60,637 nucleotides of DNA from Sideroxydans sp. (GCA_024636935.1 JAGXGC010000031.1:1-60637), one strand, 5' to 3'; positions 10,559 through 20,156 are shown, numbered from the stretch's first letter. The notes: generated by a model not told the origin, from the sequence alone. A program made the numbers and translations.

Positions 10559-11177
10559 GGCGTGCCTCCTTGCGTTTTGCCAACCAGGCGAAGAACAGCA
10601 ACCACAGGCCGAGCACGAAGAACCCGCCGGGCGGCAACACCATCACCACCCAAGGCTGGAAGTTTTGGCCGAACAGTGAGATGCCGAACAGTTGGCCCGC
10701 ACCGAAGATCTCGCGCACGCCGCCCAGTGCCAGCAAGCCGATGGTGAAGCCGATGCCCATGCCTAGCGCATTCACCATGGCTGACAGCGGCGGGTTCTTC
10801 GCGGCATGGGATTCGACGCGGCCGAGGATGATGCAGTTCACCACGATGAGTTGGATGAAAGCACCCAGTGCTTCATACAGTGCGAGGCTCACGGCTTGGA
10901 TGATGTAATCGACCAGCGTGACGAAGGTGGCGATGATCACGATGTAGGTGGCGATGCGCACTTCTCTGGGGATGAAGCGGCGCAGCATGGAGATCAGCGT
11001 GCAGGAGCAGATCAGCACGAAGGTGGTGGCGAGGCCCATGCCCAAAGCGTTGAACGCCGACACCGTCACCGCCAGCGCGGGACACATACCGAGCGCCATC
11101 ACGAACACCGGATTCTGTTTCCAGATGCCTTCTAGCAACTCTTCCATGTTGCTCGCTTGCAAGGGTTGGCTGCTCAT
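10548..11177 (-). CDS. rnfE: Rnf complex subunit RnfE
   Basis: RnfE (209 aa) is the second of the paired membrane subunits, inverted relative to RnfA. Diagnostic stretches are NPVFVMALGMCPALAVTVSAFNALGMGLAT and LIVVNCIILGRVESHAAKNP, each with a conserved cysteine. The sequence has six hydrophobic segments and a short basic C-terminus (WLAKRKEARHGA). Its start overlaps the end of rnfG by 4 bp. It is homologous to NqrD. Confidence 0.95.
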   Translation of the reverse strand: MSSQPLQASNMEELLEGIWKQNPVFVMALGMCPALAVTVSAFNALGMGLATTFVLICSCTLISMLRRFIPREVRIATYIVIIATFVTLVDYIIQAVSLALYEALGAFIQLIVVNCIILGRVESHAAKNPPLSAMVNALGMGIGFTIGLLALGGVREIFGAGQLFGISLFGQNFQPWVVMVLPPGGFFVLGLWLLFFAWLAKRKEARHGA

Positions 11178-11869
11178 TGCGCGCCTCCTTTCTGTTTCAC
11201 AACTTCCAGATGCGGCACCAGCATGGGTAACAGTCGCTGCGCACTATCGTTGATGCCGCGGCCTACTGCTTTGGAAGTGATGGTCGCGCCCGCGATGGCA
11301 TCGATCTCCCAGCCGAATTGCTTGGTACTGTGCTTCACTGTTTTCACCACATTGAACAACGACTTCAGATCGGGAGTCAGGCTCACGTCCAGACGTTCGA
11401 AGTTCTTCAAGAAAGCCGGATCGGTGATGATCTTGTCGCCGATGCCGGGTGTTTCGCGCATCTGCGTGACTTGTATTCCGAAGATGCATTCGCAGTCGTG
11501 GCGGTAGCCATACAGTACGCGCACTGTGTCGGTATAACCGCGTGCCCCGCCTTCAGCGGCGATGGCATCCAGCGTGCCGTTCTTGTCATAGGCAGCGTAG
11601 AAACGCACTGCACCGTCAGCCGGATCGCCTTTGGCAGCGGTCACGCCTTGCGCACTGGCATCGTACTCCACGATCTGCGACGCGTTCGGGATCAGCGCAC
11701 GCACGCTGCGTTCCAGCACCACTTTTTTGTTGGTGGCGATGGCAGGCAGGGTGATCTGCCACACCGCCACGATCAGGCCGCCGCACAGCGAAGTCACCAG
11801 CATCAGCGTGCGCACCATGCGCAGGCTGTTCACCGGCGGCACGACGTGGATAGGCTGTTCGCCGCTCAT
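11174..11869 (-). CDS. rnfG: Rnf complex flavoprotein subunit RnfG
   Basis: RnfG is a periplasm-facing subunit carrying covalently bound FMN. The 231-aa protein has one N-terminal membrane helix (MLVTSLCGGLIVAVWQITLPAI) and the flavinylation motif AGATITS, in which the Thr receives FMN from ApbE. The start at 11869 (MSGEQPIHVV) is chosen because it overlaps the rnfD stop by 4 bp; longer in-frame starts lie deep inside rnfD. No apbE gene is present in the window. Confidence 0.93.
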   Translation of the reverse strand: MSGEQPIHVVPPVNSLRMVRTLMLVTSLCGGLIVAVWQITLPAIATNKKVVLERSVRALIPNASQIVEYDASAQGVTAAKGDPADGAVRFYAAYDKNGTLDAIAAEGGARGYTDTVRVLYGYRHDCECIFGIQVTQMRETPGIGDKIITDPAFLKNFERLDVSLTPDLKSLFNVVKTVKHSTKQFGWEIDAIAGATITSKAVGRGINDSAQRLLPMLVPHLEVVKQKGGAQ

Positions 11870-12888
11870 TTTTTGCGCGCTCCGAACACATTGGGTTGCA
11901 AGTATTTGTCCAGCAGCGGCGCCAGTGCGTTGCCGAACAGGATGGCGTACATCACGCCCTCGGTGAGGCCACCGAAATAGCGGATCATGATGGTCACTGT
12001 GCCGATGATCGCGCCGTAGGCCCACACTGCGCGCGGACTGACTGGCGAGGTCGCCATATCGGTCGCCATGAACAGTGCGCCCAACATCAAGCCACCGGAC
12101 AACAGCACCAAGTGTGCGGGCGGATATTCGTCGCCGCCGAACACGCGGAAGGCCAGCGCCAGTATCAACGCGCTACCGACCACGGCCACCGGGATACGCC
12201 AGTCCATGAATTTACGTGCGATCAGATACAGGCCGCACACCATCAACAACAGTGCCGAGGTCTCGCCGGTCGAGGCGGATGCTGCACCGGTGATCATGTC
12301 TTGTACCGGATAGACGAAGTGCTCGAACTTCCAGCGTGCCAGCGGTGTGGCACCGGTGAATCCGTCCACCATGTTGGATGCGACCCAGCTGCTGATGTCA
12401 TTCGGCTGCATCAGTGGCAGCGTCAGCGAGGAGGGGATGAATTCTGTGAAGCGGTGCGCGGTGAAGGCAGGCGCCCAAGTGGTGATGGCGGTGGGGAAGG
12501 CGGCTTGCACAAAGGCACGGCCGACCAGTGCCGGGTTGAACGGATTGTGTCCCAGTCCGCCGAACAGCGACTTGCCCAGCCACACGGCAGCGAACCCAGC
12601 CACTGCGCCCATCCACAGCGGGAAAGCGGGCGGCAAGGTCAGCGCCAGTAGTACGCCGGTGATGGTGGCGCTCCAGTCGGACAGGGTGTTCACCGTGCCG
12701 GACAGTTTGTTAGAGATGCGTTCGGCAGCCAGACAGGAAAGGGTGACAGTGACGATCAGTGCCAGCGAAGACAGACCGTATTGCCATACCGAGAAAGCGC
12801 AGATCGGCAGCAGCGCATACACCACATGACGCATGATGGTGGGGACGTCGCGCCCGCTGTGCAGGTGCGGCGAAGCGCGCAGTTGCAT
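11866..12888 (-). CDS. rnfD: Rnf complex flavoprotein subunit RnfD
   Basis: RnfD is a polytopic membrane subunit, homologous to NqrB, with a covalently bound FMN. The 340-aa protein begins MQLRASPHLHSG, typical of RnfD, and contains the flavinylation sequence GFTGATPLA. GLGHNPFNPALVGRAF is another family landmark. The start at 12888 is preferred to an upstream one at 12996 that would lie inside rnfC. It follows rnfC by 2 bp. Confidence 0.95.
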   Translation of the reverse strand: MQLRASPHLHSGRDVPTIMRHVVYALLPICAFSVWQYGLSSLALIVTVTLSCLAAERISNKLSGTVNTLSDWSATITGVLLALTLPPAFPLWMGAVAGFAAVWLGKSLFGGLGHNPFNPALVGRAFVQAAFPTAITTWAPAFTAHRFTEFIPSSLTLPLMQPNDISSWVASNMVDGFTGATPLARWKFEHFVYPVQDMITGAASASTGETSALLLMVCGLYLIARKFMDWRIPVAVVGSALILALAFRVFGGDEYPPAHLVLLSGGLMLGALFMATDMATSPVSPRAVWAYGAIIGTVTIMIRYFGGLTEGVMYAILFGNALAPLLDKYLQPNVFGARKK

Positions 12889-12890
12889 GC

Positions 12891-14345
12891 TCACAACGGT
12901 TTCCTCTCTCGCAGGAATGCCTTGGCTGCACGGAACTGTTGCACCAGCGGAATGTGTGACGGGCACACATAGCTGCAACAGCCACATTCGAAACAATCGC
13001 CGAGATGATAGTGCTCGGCCATCTCGTCGAATTCCAGTTTAGCCGACAGCATGCCCAGTTGTGAGGGATTCAATCCCATCGGGCAGGCGTTCACACATTC
13101 GGAACAATGGATGCAGGCCCAACTTTGTTTGGTGATGGGTTCCAGCATGCGCTTGTCGAACACGAGAATGCCGGAGGTGCCTTTGCTCACCGGGATGTCC
13201 AGTGTGCTGGCGGCTTGCCCCATCATCGGTCCGCCGAGGATGACTTCGCGTTCTTTGCAATCCGGATCACCGGCCCACTCAAGGATGCTGCGCAGTGTGG
13301 TGCCGAAAGGTATCCAGTAATCGCCGGGTCTTTTGATGCCGGGGCCAGCCAGTGTCACCACGCGTTCGATCAGACCTTGACCTAGTGGTAGCAGACGACC
13401 GAGCAGGGCCAGCGTGCCGACGTTGTGCACCACCAAGCCGAGCTGGCTGGGCAGGCCGCCGCTTGGCACATTCAAGCCGAGTAGCGATTTGATCAGCATC
13501 TTCTCAGCGCCTTGCGGATACTTGGTCGCCACGGATTGCAGTGTGATGCTGCCGTCTTGAGGCAGATGTGGGCGGATGGCTTCCATCGCGTCCAGCTTGT
13601 TGTCTTCCACGCCGATGATGGCGCGGCTTGCTCCGCTGGCACGCAGTGCGATGCGGATGCCAGCCATCAGTTCTTTTGGCCATTCGCGCATCAGTTTGTA
13701 GTCGCAAGTGAGGTAAGGCTCGCACTCGCAGCCGTTCACGATCAGCGTATGCACTTGCTTGTCGGCAGGTACGTTCAATTTGGCGTGGCTGGGGAAGGCT
13801 GCGCCGCCCAGACCGACCATGCCGATCTGTTGGATGGCAGTGATGAGCTGTGCCTGATCCATCTCGTCTATGTCTTGCGGGATATTGCAGCGCACCTCTT
13901 GTGTGGAGGCTTCATACACGCGCAACACGATGGCATCGGTCCACGCACCGCGTGTGTTGGGACGCGGTGTGATGGCTTCGATCACGCCGTCTGCAGGAGC
14001 ATGTATGGGAGCGGAGAGCGTTCCGTCACAACGTGCGATGAGTTGCCCGCGCGCCACTTCTTCGCCGACTGCGACCAGCGGCACGGACGGTTTGCCGATG
14101 TGCTGCGCCAGCGGCAGGATCAGCTTGCGCGGGAAGGGCATGCGCTTGATCGGCTGATCGAGCGTGCCCTTGTGCGGCGCGGGGTGGACGCCGCGCTTGA
14201 AACTGCCGCGACGCCAGAAAGAAAAAAGTGAAGCAAGCCCGTGGGAAGATTTGGAACCTTCCACCAAGGGGAGATGCGCGGGGGGCGCAGGGAGGAGAGA
14301 GAACCCCTTTGCCGAACCTGCTTCACTGTAAACCGGTTGATCCAT
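12891..14345 (-). CDS. rnfC: Rnf complex subunit RnfC
   Basis: RnfC is the peripheral NADH/FMN and 4Fe-4S subunit that faces the cytoplasm. The 484-aa protein shows the N-terminal FKRGVHPAPHKG motif, the Rossmann/NQRF-type region (VNGCECEPYLTCDY) and two tandem 4Fe-4S motifs, CIHCSECVNACPMG and CFECGCCSYVCPSHIP, near the C-terminus. The start is uncertain: 14345 leaves a 13-bp gap after the PFOR gene, while an in-frame codon at 14384 would overlap it. The C-terminus lacks the long Ala-rich repeat tail seen in gammaproteobacterial RnfC. Confidence 0.93.
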   Translation of the reverse strand: MDQPVYSEAGSAKGFSLLPAPPAHLPLVEGSKSSHGLASLFSFWRRGSFKRGVHPAPHKGTLDQPIKRMPFPRKLILPLAQHIGKPSVPLVAVGEEVARGQLIARCDGTLSAPIHAPADGVIEAITPRPNTRGAWTDAIVLRVYEASTQEVRCNIPQDIDEMDQAQLITAIQQIGMVGLGGAAFPSHAKLNVPADKQVHTLIVNGCECEPYLTCDYKLMREWPKELMAGIRIALRASGASRAIIGVEDNKLDAMEAIRPHLPQDGSITLQSVATKYPQGAEKMLIKSLLGLNVPSGGLPSQLGLVVHNVGTLALLGRLLPLGQGLIERVVTLAGPGIKRPGDYWIPFGTTLRSILEWAGDPDCKEREVILGGPMMGQAASTLDIPVSKGTSGILVFDKRMLEPITKQSWACIHCSECVNACPMGLNPSQLGMLSAKLEFDEMAEHYHLGDCFECGCCSYVCPSHIPLVQQFRAAKAFLRERKPL

Positions 14346-14358
14346 TTTTTGTGATGGA

Positions 14359-17300
14359 TCAGTTGAACTTGGCTGCCCGGGCAACGAGCTTGTCCAAATT
14401 CGCTTCGTTGCTATTCCAAGGGGTACCCGGATGGATCACGCCTGCGGTGCACTTTTCCGCCGCTTTGACGATCTCCAGATAAGTACCCGCCTTCGGGTTG
14501 AGGATGATGGCTTTCTTGCTTTCATTGTAGGCAAACACCTTGGGATTGATATTCATGCATTCGTCACACGCCGTGCACTCCGGTGTTTCGATCCAGACGG
14601 CTTCATAGTCAGCTGCATTGGCGGCTGTAGTGGGTGCGGCGCCTGCTGCCGAGCTCATCACTTGCGGTGCGGATGCGCTGCCGCTCATGCCAGAAGAAAG
14701 TTGTTGAATCAGCTCCATGCGCACGCGGTCGGCGATGACGGTTTCGTCACCGACGGCGCGTCCGATGGCAGCCACATCCTTCAGCTGATGCCAGAACTGT
14801 TGGCGCTCTTCGCATGAGTTCACAAGCTCCTGTGATACCAGAGCGCGCATCAGGCGTTGTTTCTTATCCACGGCCCAGATGAAGGGGAACTTGCCTTCGC
14901 GTTCGTCCGCATCCAGTTTGAGGAAGTCGGCCAGCAACACCATGTCGTCGTTCCAGGTGTCGGGCGGTGCCTTCTTGAACTGTTTGGCGAAGCGGCCTTC
15001 ACTCAGCGCGAAGTCAGCGAAAGTGAGCGGCAGGGTCAACTTCTGTTGTTGGCCGTTCTCGTCCAGATAATCCAGGCTGTATTCGATCCAGTCGTTGTCG
15101 ATGGACGGGTTGCCTTCAAGACTGACGCACTCGGAGAAGGTGATGCCTGCATCCGGGTTGTAACGGAACAGTGGATAGGCACGAGATTCCACTGCCAGCT
15201 TGCTTTGCTGGGTCAGGGTGTCGTCACCCACACCGTGCTCTGGCGGACAGACGGCATACACGTTGAACAGCGCCGGGCGGCGGCTGTTGAGGCCGTCGAT
15301 GTAGCTTTCGATCAAGTGGGTCGGGTTGGACACACTGCCCTGCAATACATAAGAAGTGCGATGGGTCATGCCGATCAGGCTGATCTCCTTACGGATCTCG
15401 GTCTTGCCGTGACCTTTCTTGCCATACGGCGACATGTCGGCCACCTGGCTGATGAAGCCCGAGGTGCATGCCTGACCGCCGGTGTTGGAATACACCTGCG
15501 TATCCACCACCATCACCTTCACCGGCATGCCGGACATCAGCATGCGCGACAGATTCTGGAAGCCGATGTCGTACATCGCGCCGTCGCCACCCATGGCGAC
15601 CACCGGTGGACACAGATGCCATTCTTCCTCGGATAGTTGCGCCCAGTTGAAGTGGGAGAAGAATGCGCCATCGTCATGCGCTGCGTAGCCGCGATCCAGT
15701 TCGATCTCGGCCATGCGCACCGCCTTGAAGCCGTCCACCATCTTCGCCATGTGACCCTCGAACACACCCATCGCCACGGATGGAGAATCTTGGAACAAGT
15801 GCGAAGTGAACGGGAAGGGATAAGGGTTGAACGGGAAGGTCGAGGCCCACACCGAGGTACAACCGGTGGAGTTGATGATGCCCATATCGGCACGGCTGCG
15901 CGGGCCGGTGTATGCGCTGCGCAGAGCGACCAGTTTCTCCAGCAATTGGCTCACCCAGCGCAGCCATTCTTGGTCGATCGGCTCGCCACCTTGGGCCAGT
16001 GCGGACAGTGTCAGGTCACGACCCTGATTGGCTTGCACCGCCTGCAACAAAGCATGGGTGTCGGTCAGGTTCACCGTGGACGATAACTTCATGCGGATGT
16101 GATCTTCCAGCTGGGCGATCAATGTATCCAGCTTGGCCACGAACTTCTTCACGCGCGGCTGTATAAGCGCGGTGACGGTGCTGGTGAACAGGTGGATGGC
16201 TGTCTTCTCGCCACAGCCGAGGCAGGCACCATCGCCGCTGACCATGGAGTTGTAGTTGTGCTTGTCCAACAACAAGGTCTCCAGCGCGCCGACCTTCTCG
16301 TCCAGATCGTCGATGCGACTGAATTGCGCCGGTGTGGTGGGCAGCTCAAGCCAGAAGTCCCAATCCTTGCGCAGTGTCTCGATGCTATCGCCAGTCTGCG
16401 TCACCATCTTCAGTGCGTTGTCCTCGCACACTTTCACACACACTGCACAGCCTTTGCAGGTGTAAGGGTTGACGGTGATGGAGAACAGGCCGCCCGCGCC
16501 TTTTTCCTTCTTCTCTTTTTGAGTCCAATAGGGCTTGGTGGTGGCGAACTTGAAGTTGCCCAACTTTTCGCGCAGCAGATTCAGCTCCACTTCCAAGCGT
16601 CCCCGCTCGTCGCCTTGCGTAGGGTCTTCCGTGAATGCTTCGGTGATGGCATTGCCGATCAGGGCGCGCACGTCGAGGCCGTCCGTCTCCAACATGCCGC
16701 GCAATTTTTTGTCGATGGCGCGGCTGAACTTGCGCAGGAAGCGGGTCGGACGTCCGCCGACTTCGATCATCTGGATGGCGGTGTTGAGGATGTCGCTGCT
16801 GGTCGAGACCAATCCGGGTATGGCGTTATCCGGGCACTGTGTGTAGCACTCGCCGCAGGCGGTGCAGTTCTCGGCGATCCATTCCGGATGTTCGAAGCGG
16901 ATCTGCGTCATGTCGCGATACACACCGGTGGCGGCAGGGATCAGTGCCATGCCCATGAACGGATCGACCAGATTGTCCGAGCCTTGTCCCTTCATGTAGA
17001 AGTTGCCGGTCTGCTCCCAGAAGCGGTGGATGTCGGTCGCGCCGCCGTCGCCTTCCGGCATATGTTTGAGCATCATCGGCATGGCAGGTGCGAGCTTGGC
17101 GGCCACTTGTTGGCGTGCGCCGACCTGCTTGGCGGAGGCTGGGATCTCATAGATCTCTTCGTAACCGCGACGTACCACGCGCAGGTTGTCTTCGACGACG
17201 CGTTTGCCCTTCTTGCCGAACTTGGATTCCAGTTGGTTCTCGATAGCTTGGAACAGATTCTGTTCAGTCAGACCTGCGCGCTCTTTTACATCGGACGCGT

Positions 17301-19263
17301 GGAAGAACGCACCTTGGAAGGCATTGCCCTGCATACGCAGTTGCAGGTCGACGTTGGAAGATTCTTCACGGGCGATCTTGAAAGCATCCAGATAGAACAC
17401 GCGGATGTCGTTGTCCACGATGAACTTCTGCGTGTGTGCAGGGAAGGTGGCCCACACTTCTTCAGCACTGGCGAGGTTGCTCTGGATGATGAAAGCACCG
17501 CCTTTTTTCAGGCCGGCGACGGCGTTGGTGTGCAGGAACACTTGCGGGTCGGGTGACAGCGCCACGTCGATGGCGGTGTATTCGCAGTTGATGCGGATCG
17601 GCTCCGGTGCGGCAGACAGATAATAAGTCGTCGGTTGGCCCTTCTTCTCGGAACCGTATTTCGGATTGGCTTTGATGTCCCAGCCCAGCAGTTCGAACAA
17701 GGTCATGGCCAAGTTTTTGCCGGTGGTCACTGCACCCCAGCCACCGATGGAGTGCATACGCACAGCGATGGCACCTTTGGGCAGCAGGTTCGGATTCTCG
17801 GAACCGCGCAGCGCCATCTGCTTGATGTTGGGATAGGCTTCCAGCAGTTCTTGTTGGCGTACTTCTTGTTTAGGGGTGGCGGATTCGTCACGCACGAAGT
17901 CTACTGATAGATAGTAGAACTTGCGGTGCGCCGCGCCGGGCAGCATGTTCTCGACGGCGGCGATCAGGCCTTCGGGTTGCAGGTCGCGCGAACCCAGACC
18001 GTAGCAGCCGGAATACAGGGAAGGCATGTCTTTCAGGCTGTCGTAGGCGACATAGCCTTCGTGATTGTTCTCGCGGCCGTTCTCCAGGCACTTGGAAACG
18101 GTGGCGCGCACTTCACGCATCAGCGGCAGGTCTTCTGCCAGTGGCTGGTCGGTGCGTTCCAGCACGGCCACGCCTTTCTTGCCTTTCAATACTTTGCCCA
18201 AAATGTCGCCGGGGAAGGGGCGGAACATGGTGAGATTGACCACGCCCACTTTGATCTTGCGATTCTCGCGCAGCCAGTCAGCGACGGCGGCGGCCTGCAC
18301 TGTCATGCTGCACTGACCGAGGATGAGGTAATCGGCATCTTCGCAGCGGTATTCGTCCACGCGCTTATAGCGGCGACCGGTGAGTTGGTAGAACGCTTCA
18401 GCGCTGTTGTCGAATAGCTCCGGGATGTGATCGAAGAAATAGGGTCGTTGCGCGGCAACTGCCTGCATGTAGGCGTCTTGATTGGTCACGCCGCCGGAAG
18501 CGACCGGATTGTCCACATCCCACAGCAGGGGCACGCGGCGGCGCTTGTCGCCATAGATCAGACGCTGGCCGGGGGTGGGGGTGTCGATGATGTCGTCTGA
18601 GTGGCCGAGATATTCATCCACCAGTGCGCGTTCCGGCACCAGCACCGGTTCGATCAAGTGGGTGGTGAGGAAACCGTCCTGCGCCACCATGGCTGGCGTG
18701 AGTGCCAGTTCGGCGGTCTTGCGCGCGATCATGTTGAGGTCGGCCGCTTCTTGCGCGTTCTTTGCCATCACTTGGATGAAGCCGGTGTCGTCTGCACAGT
18801 GGTAATCGTCATGACCGCAGTGCACATTCAGTGCGCTCTTGGTGATGGCGCGGCAACCCACATTCAGCACATAAGGCAAGCGTTTGCCGACGGCGGCATA
18901 CAGCGACTCGTGCATGAAGGCCATGCCCTGCGAGGAGGTGAAGTTGACCGCGCGCTGACCGGTCATGGATAGACCGGCGGTGACGCCTGCGGCGGCGTGC
19001 TCGGATTCCGGTTCGATGAATACCAGCGGCCGGCCGGCGGTATTGAGGTGGCCGGCGGCGACTGCTTCTGCCCAGTATTCACCCATCTGTGTAGAAGGCG
19101 TGATTGGATATGCTCCCGCACCATCCGAGGCTTCGCGCTCGACCATGATGACGGCGGTATTGCCGTCGATTGCATCGCGTACGCCGGGATACTTGAAGTC
19201 AGTTTTCTGCTCGGCACCGGTGATGGCGTCCAGCAATTTGAATTGTTTGATCTTGTTCAACAT
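14359..19263 (-). CDS. nifJ: Giant pyruvate:ferredoxin oxidoreductase with fused ferredoxin domain
   Basis: The enzyme reversibly interconverts pyruvate plus CoA and acetyl-CoA plus CO2 using TPP and ferredoxin. All PFOR domains are in one chain: N-terminal TPP/pyrimidine domain (EREASDGAGAYPITPSTQMGE), the transketolase-like and gamma-type domains, two 4Fe-4S motifs (CTACGECYTQCP near residue 799; CKGCAVCVKVCE near 935), the TPP half GACLGCGEKTAIH (about 1009) and GGDGAMYDIGFQN (about 1224). At 1634 aa it is about 450 longer than usual PFORs. Extra parts are a linker of about 115 aa between the cluster motifs, a helical insert near 1022-1125 and a C-terminal ferredoxin-like domain (CTACDEC near 1561, CTAG near 1606). 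ATG at 19263 follows GAGGAG. rnfB is 11 bp upstream. Confidence 0.95.
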   Translation of the reverse strand: MLNKIKQFKLLDAITGAEQKTDFKYPGVRDAIDGNTAVIMVEREASDGAGAYPITPSTQMGEYWAEAVAAGHLNTAGRPLVFIEPESEHAAAGVTAGLSMTGQRAVNFTSSQGMAFMHESLYAAVGKRLPYVLNVGCRAITKSALNVHCGHDDYHCADDTGFIQVMAKNAQEAADLNMIARKTAELALTPAMVAQDGFLTTHLIEPVLVPERALVDEYLGHSDDIIDTPTPGQRLIYGDKRRRVPLLWDVDNPVASGGVTNQDAYMQAVAAQRPYFFDHIPELFDNSAEAFYQLTGRRYKRVDEYRCEDADYLILGQCSMTVQAAAVADWLRENRKIKVGVVNLTMFRPFPGDILGKVLKGKKGVAVLERTDQPLAEDLPLMREVRATVSKCLENGRENNHEGYVAYDSLKDMPSLYSGCYGLGSRDLQPEGLIAAVENMLPGAAHRKFYYLSVDFVRDESATPKQEVRQQELLEAYPNIKQMALRGSENPNLLPKGAIAVRMHSIGGWGAVTTGKNLAMTLFELLGWDIKANPKYGSEKKGQPTTYYLSAAPEPIRINCEYTAIDVALSPDPQVFLHTNAVAGLKKGGAFIIQSNLASAEEVWATFPAHTQKFIVDNDIRVFYLDAFKIAREESSNVDLQLRMQGNAFQGAFFHASDVKERAGLTEQNLFQAIENQLESKFGKKGKRVVEDNLRVVRRGYEEIYEIPASAKQVGARQQVAAKLAPAMPMMLKHMPEGDGGATDIHRFWEQTGNFYMKGQGSDNLVDPFMGMALIPAATGVYRDMTQIRFEHPEWIAENCTACGECYTQCPDNAIPGLVSTSSDILNTAIQMIEVGGRPTRFLRKFSRAIDKKLRGMLETDGLDVRALIGNAITEAFTEDPTQGDERGRLEVELNLLREKLGNFKFATTKPYWTQKEKKEKGAGGLFSITVNPYTCKGCAVCVKVCEDNALKMVTQTGDSIETLRKDWDFWLELPTTPAQFSRIDDLDEKVGALETLLLDKHNYNSMVSGDGACLGCGEKTAIHLFTSTVTALIQPRVKKFVAKLDTLIAQLEDHIRMKLSSTVNLTDTHALLQAVQANQGRDLTLSALAQGGEPIDQEWLRWVSQLLEKLVALRSAYTGPRSRADMGIINSTGCTSVWASTFPFNPYPFPFTSHLFQDSPSVAMGVFEGHMAKMVDGFKAVRMAEIELDRGYAAHDDGAFFSHFNWAQLSEEEWHLCPPVVAMGGDGAMYDIGFQNLSRMLMSGMPVKVMVVDTQVYSNTGGQACTSGFISQVADMSPYGKKGHGKTEIRKEISLIGMTHRTSYVLQGSVSNPTHLIESYIDGLNSRRPALFNVYAVCPPEHGVGDDTLTQQSKLAVESRAYPLFRYNPDAGITFSECVSLEGNPSIDNDWIEYSLDYLDENGQQQKLTLPLTFADFALSEGRFAKQFKKAPPDTWNDDMVLLADFLKLDADEREGKFPFIWAVDKKQRLMRALVSQELVNSCEERQQFWHQLKDVAAIGRAVGDETVIADRVRMELIQQLSSGMSGSASAPQVMSSAAGAAPTTAANAADYEAVWIETPECTACDECMNINPKVFAYNESKKAIILNPKAGTYLEIVKAAEKCTAGVIHPGTPWNSNEANLDKLVARAAKFN

Positions 19264-19274
19264 GGTCGGACTCC

Positions 19275-20156
19275 TCAAGCTTCTGCCGTTGCGGGCAGGG
19301 GTTGGATACGGATGATCTTGCGGGCGGCACGGCCCTTGTCGGCACGTTTGCCATCCAGCCAGACGATGGCACCGGTGGGACAACGTTCAATGGCACGGCG
19401 GTCAGCCGTTTCGTTCTTGCTGTAATCAATGACGGCCAGATTGCGCTCCAGTTTGATCAGTCCGGGGGCGGCATCCATCACGCAGCGACCGCAGGCGGTG
19501 CAGGACACTTCGCAGGCGTTCTCGGAAGCGCTCGGGTCAGCTTGGTTCTTGCAGGCCAACCATAATTGACGCGAGATCGGCTCCAACGAGAACAGTTGTT
19601 TGGGGCAGATATCCACGCAGTCGCCGCAGGCGGTGCATTTGATCGGGTCGACTTCGGGCAGACCTTGGCGGTTCATGAAGATGGCGCCAAAATCACAGAC
19701 ATGGGAACAATCACCCAGTCCGAGACAGCCCCATACGCAGGAACGTCCGCCGCCGCTGATTACCGAAGCCGAGCGGCAGGTGGAATGGCCCACGTAGTTG
19801 GCGCTGCTCTTGGCGACGTTGTTGCCGCCTGAGCAGGCCAGACGCGCGATGCGTTTCTCTACATTGCCGAGATCGATACCCAGCAGGGAGGCGATGCTGA
19901 TGTTCTGTTGCGGAGGATTGACGGTGCAGCGCGCCGGTTCGATAGAACCCGCCACGACTTGTTCTGCAAAATTGCGGCAACCGGCTGTGCCGCATGCGCC
20001 GCAGTTGGAGTGAGGCAGCATCTCTTCGACCTGTTCGATGCGAGGGTCTTCGAATACATACAGACGCTTGCTGGCCAGCGCCAGAAACAGCGCGAGCACG
20101 CCGCCCAAAGCAGCCATGAAGGTTGAAGCAAATAAGATCGATTGCAGTGTTTGCAT
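19275..20156 (-). CDS. rnfB: Rnf complex iron-sulfur subunit RnfB, long form
   Basis: RnfB receives or gives electrons to ferredoxin at the cytoplasmic face. The 293-aa protein has an N-terminal membrane helix, an NCGACGTAGC-type cluster motif (residues about 51-60), then CSGGNN, CRSASVISGGGRSCVWGCLGLGDCSHVC, CTACGDCVDICPK and CTACGRC. This long, multi-cluster form with the GGGxxC-xxGCLGxGxC block resembles the RnfB of clostridia and sulfate reducers rather than the 190-aa RsxB of E. coli. It is the first gene of the leftward unit and is separated from the usual rnfA-type neighbour by the PFOR gene. Confidence 0.93.
   Translation of the reverse strand: MQTLQSILFASTFMAALGGVLALFLALASKRLYVFEDPRIEQVEEMLPHSNCGACGTAGCRNFAEQVVAGSIEPARCTVNPPQQNISIASLLGIDLGNVEKRIARLACSGGNNVAKSSANYVGHSTCRSASVISGGGRSCVWGCLGLGDCSHVCDFGAIFMNRQGLPEVDPIKCTACGDCVDICPKQLFSLEPISRQLWLACKNQADPSASENACEVSCTACGRCVMDAAPGLIKLERNLAVIDYSKNETADRRAIERCPTGAIVWLDGKRADKGRAARKIIRIQPLPATAEA

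Noticed and set aside
16099..17556. 485-aa and other long open frames opposite the PFOR gene
   Set aside because: The complementary strand holds a complete PFOR with all motifs; the antisense frames show no domain or Shine-Dalgarno.
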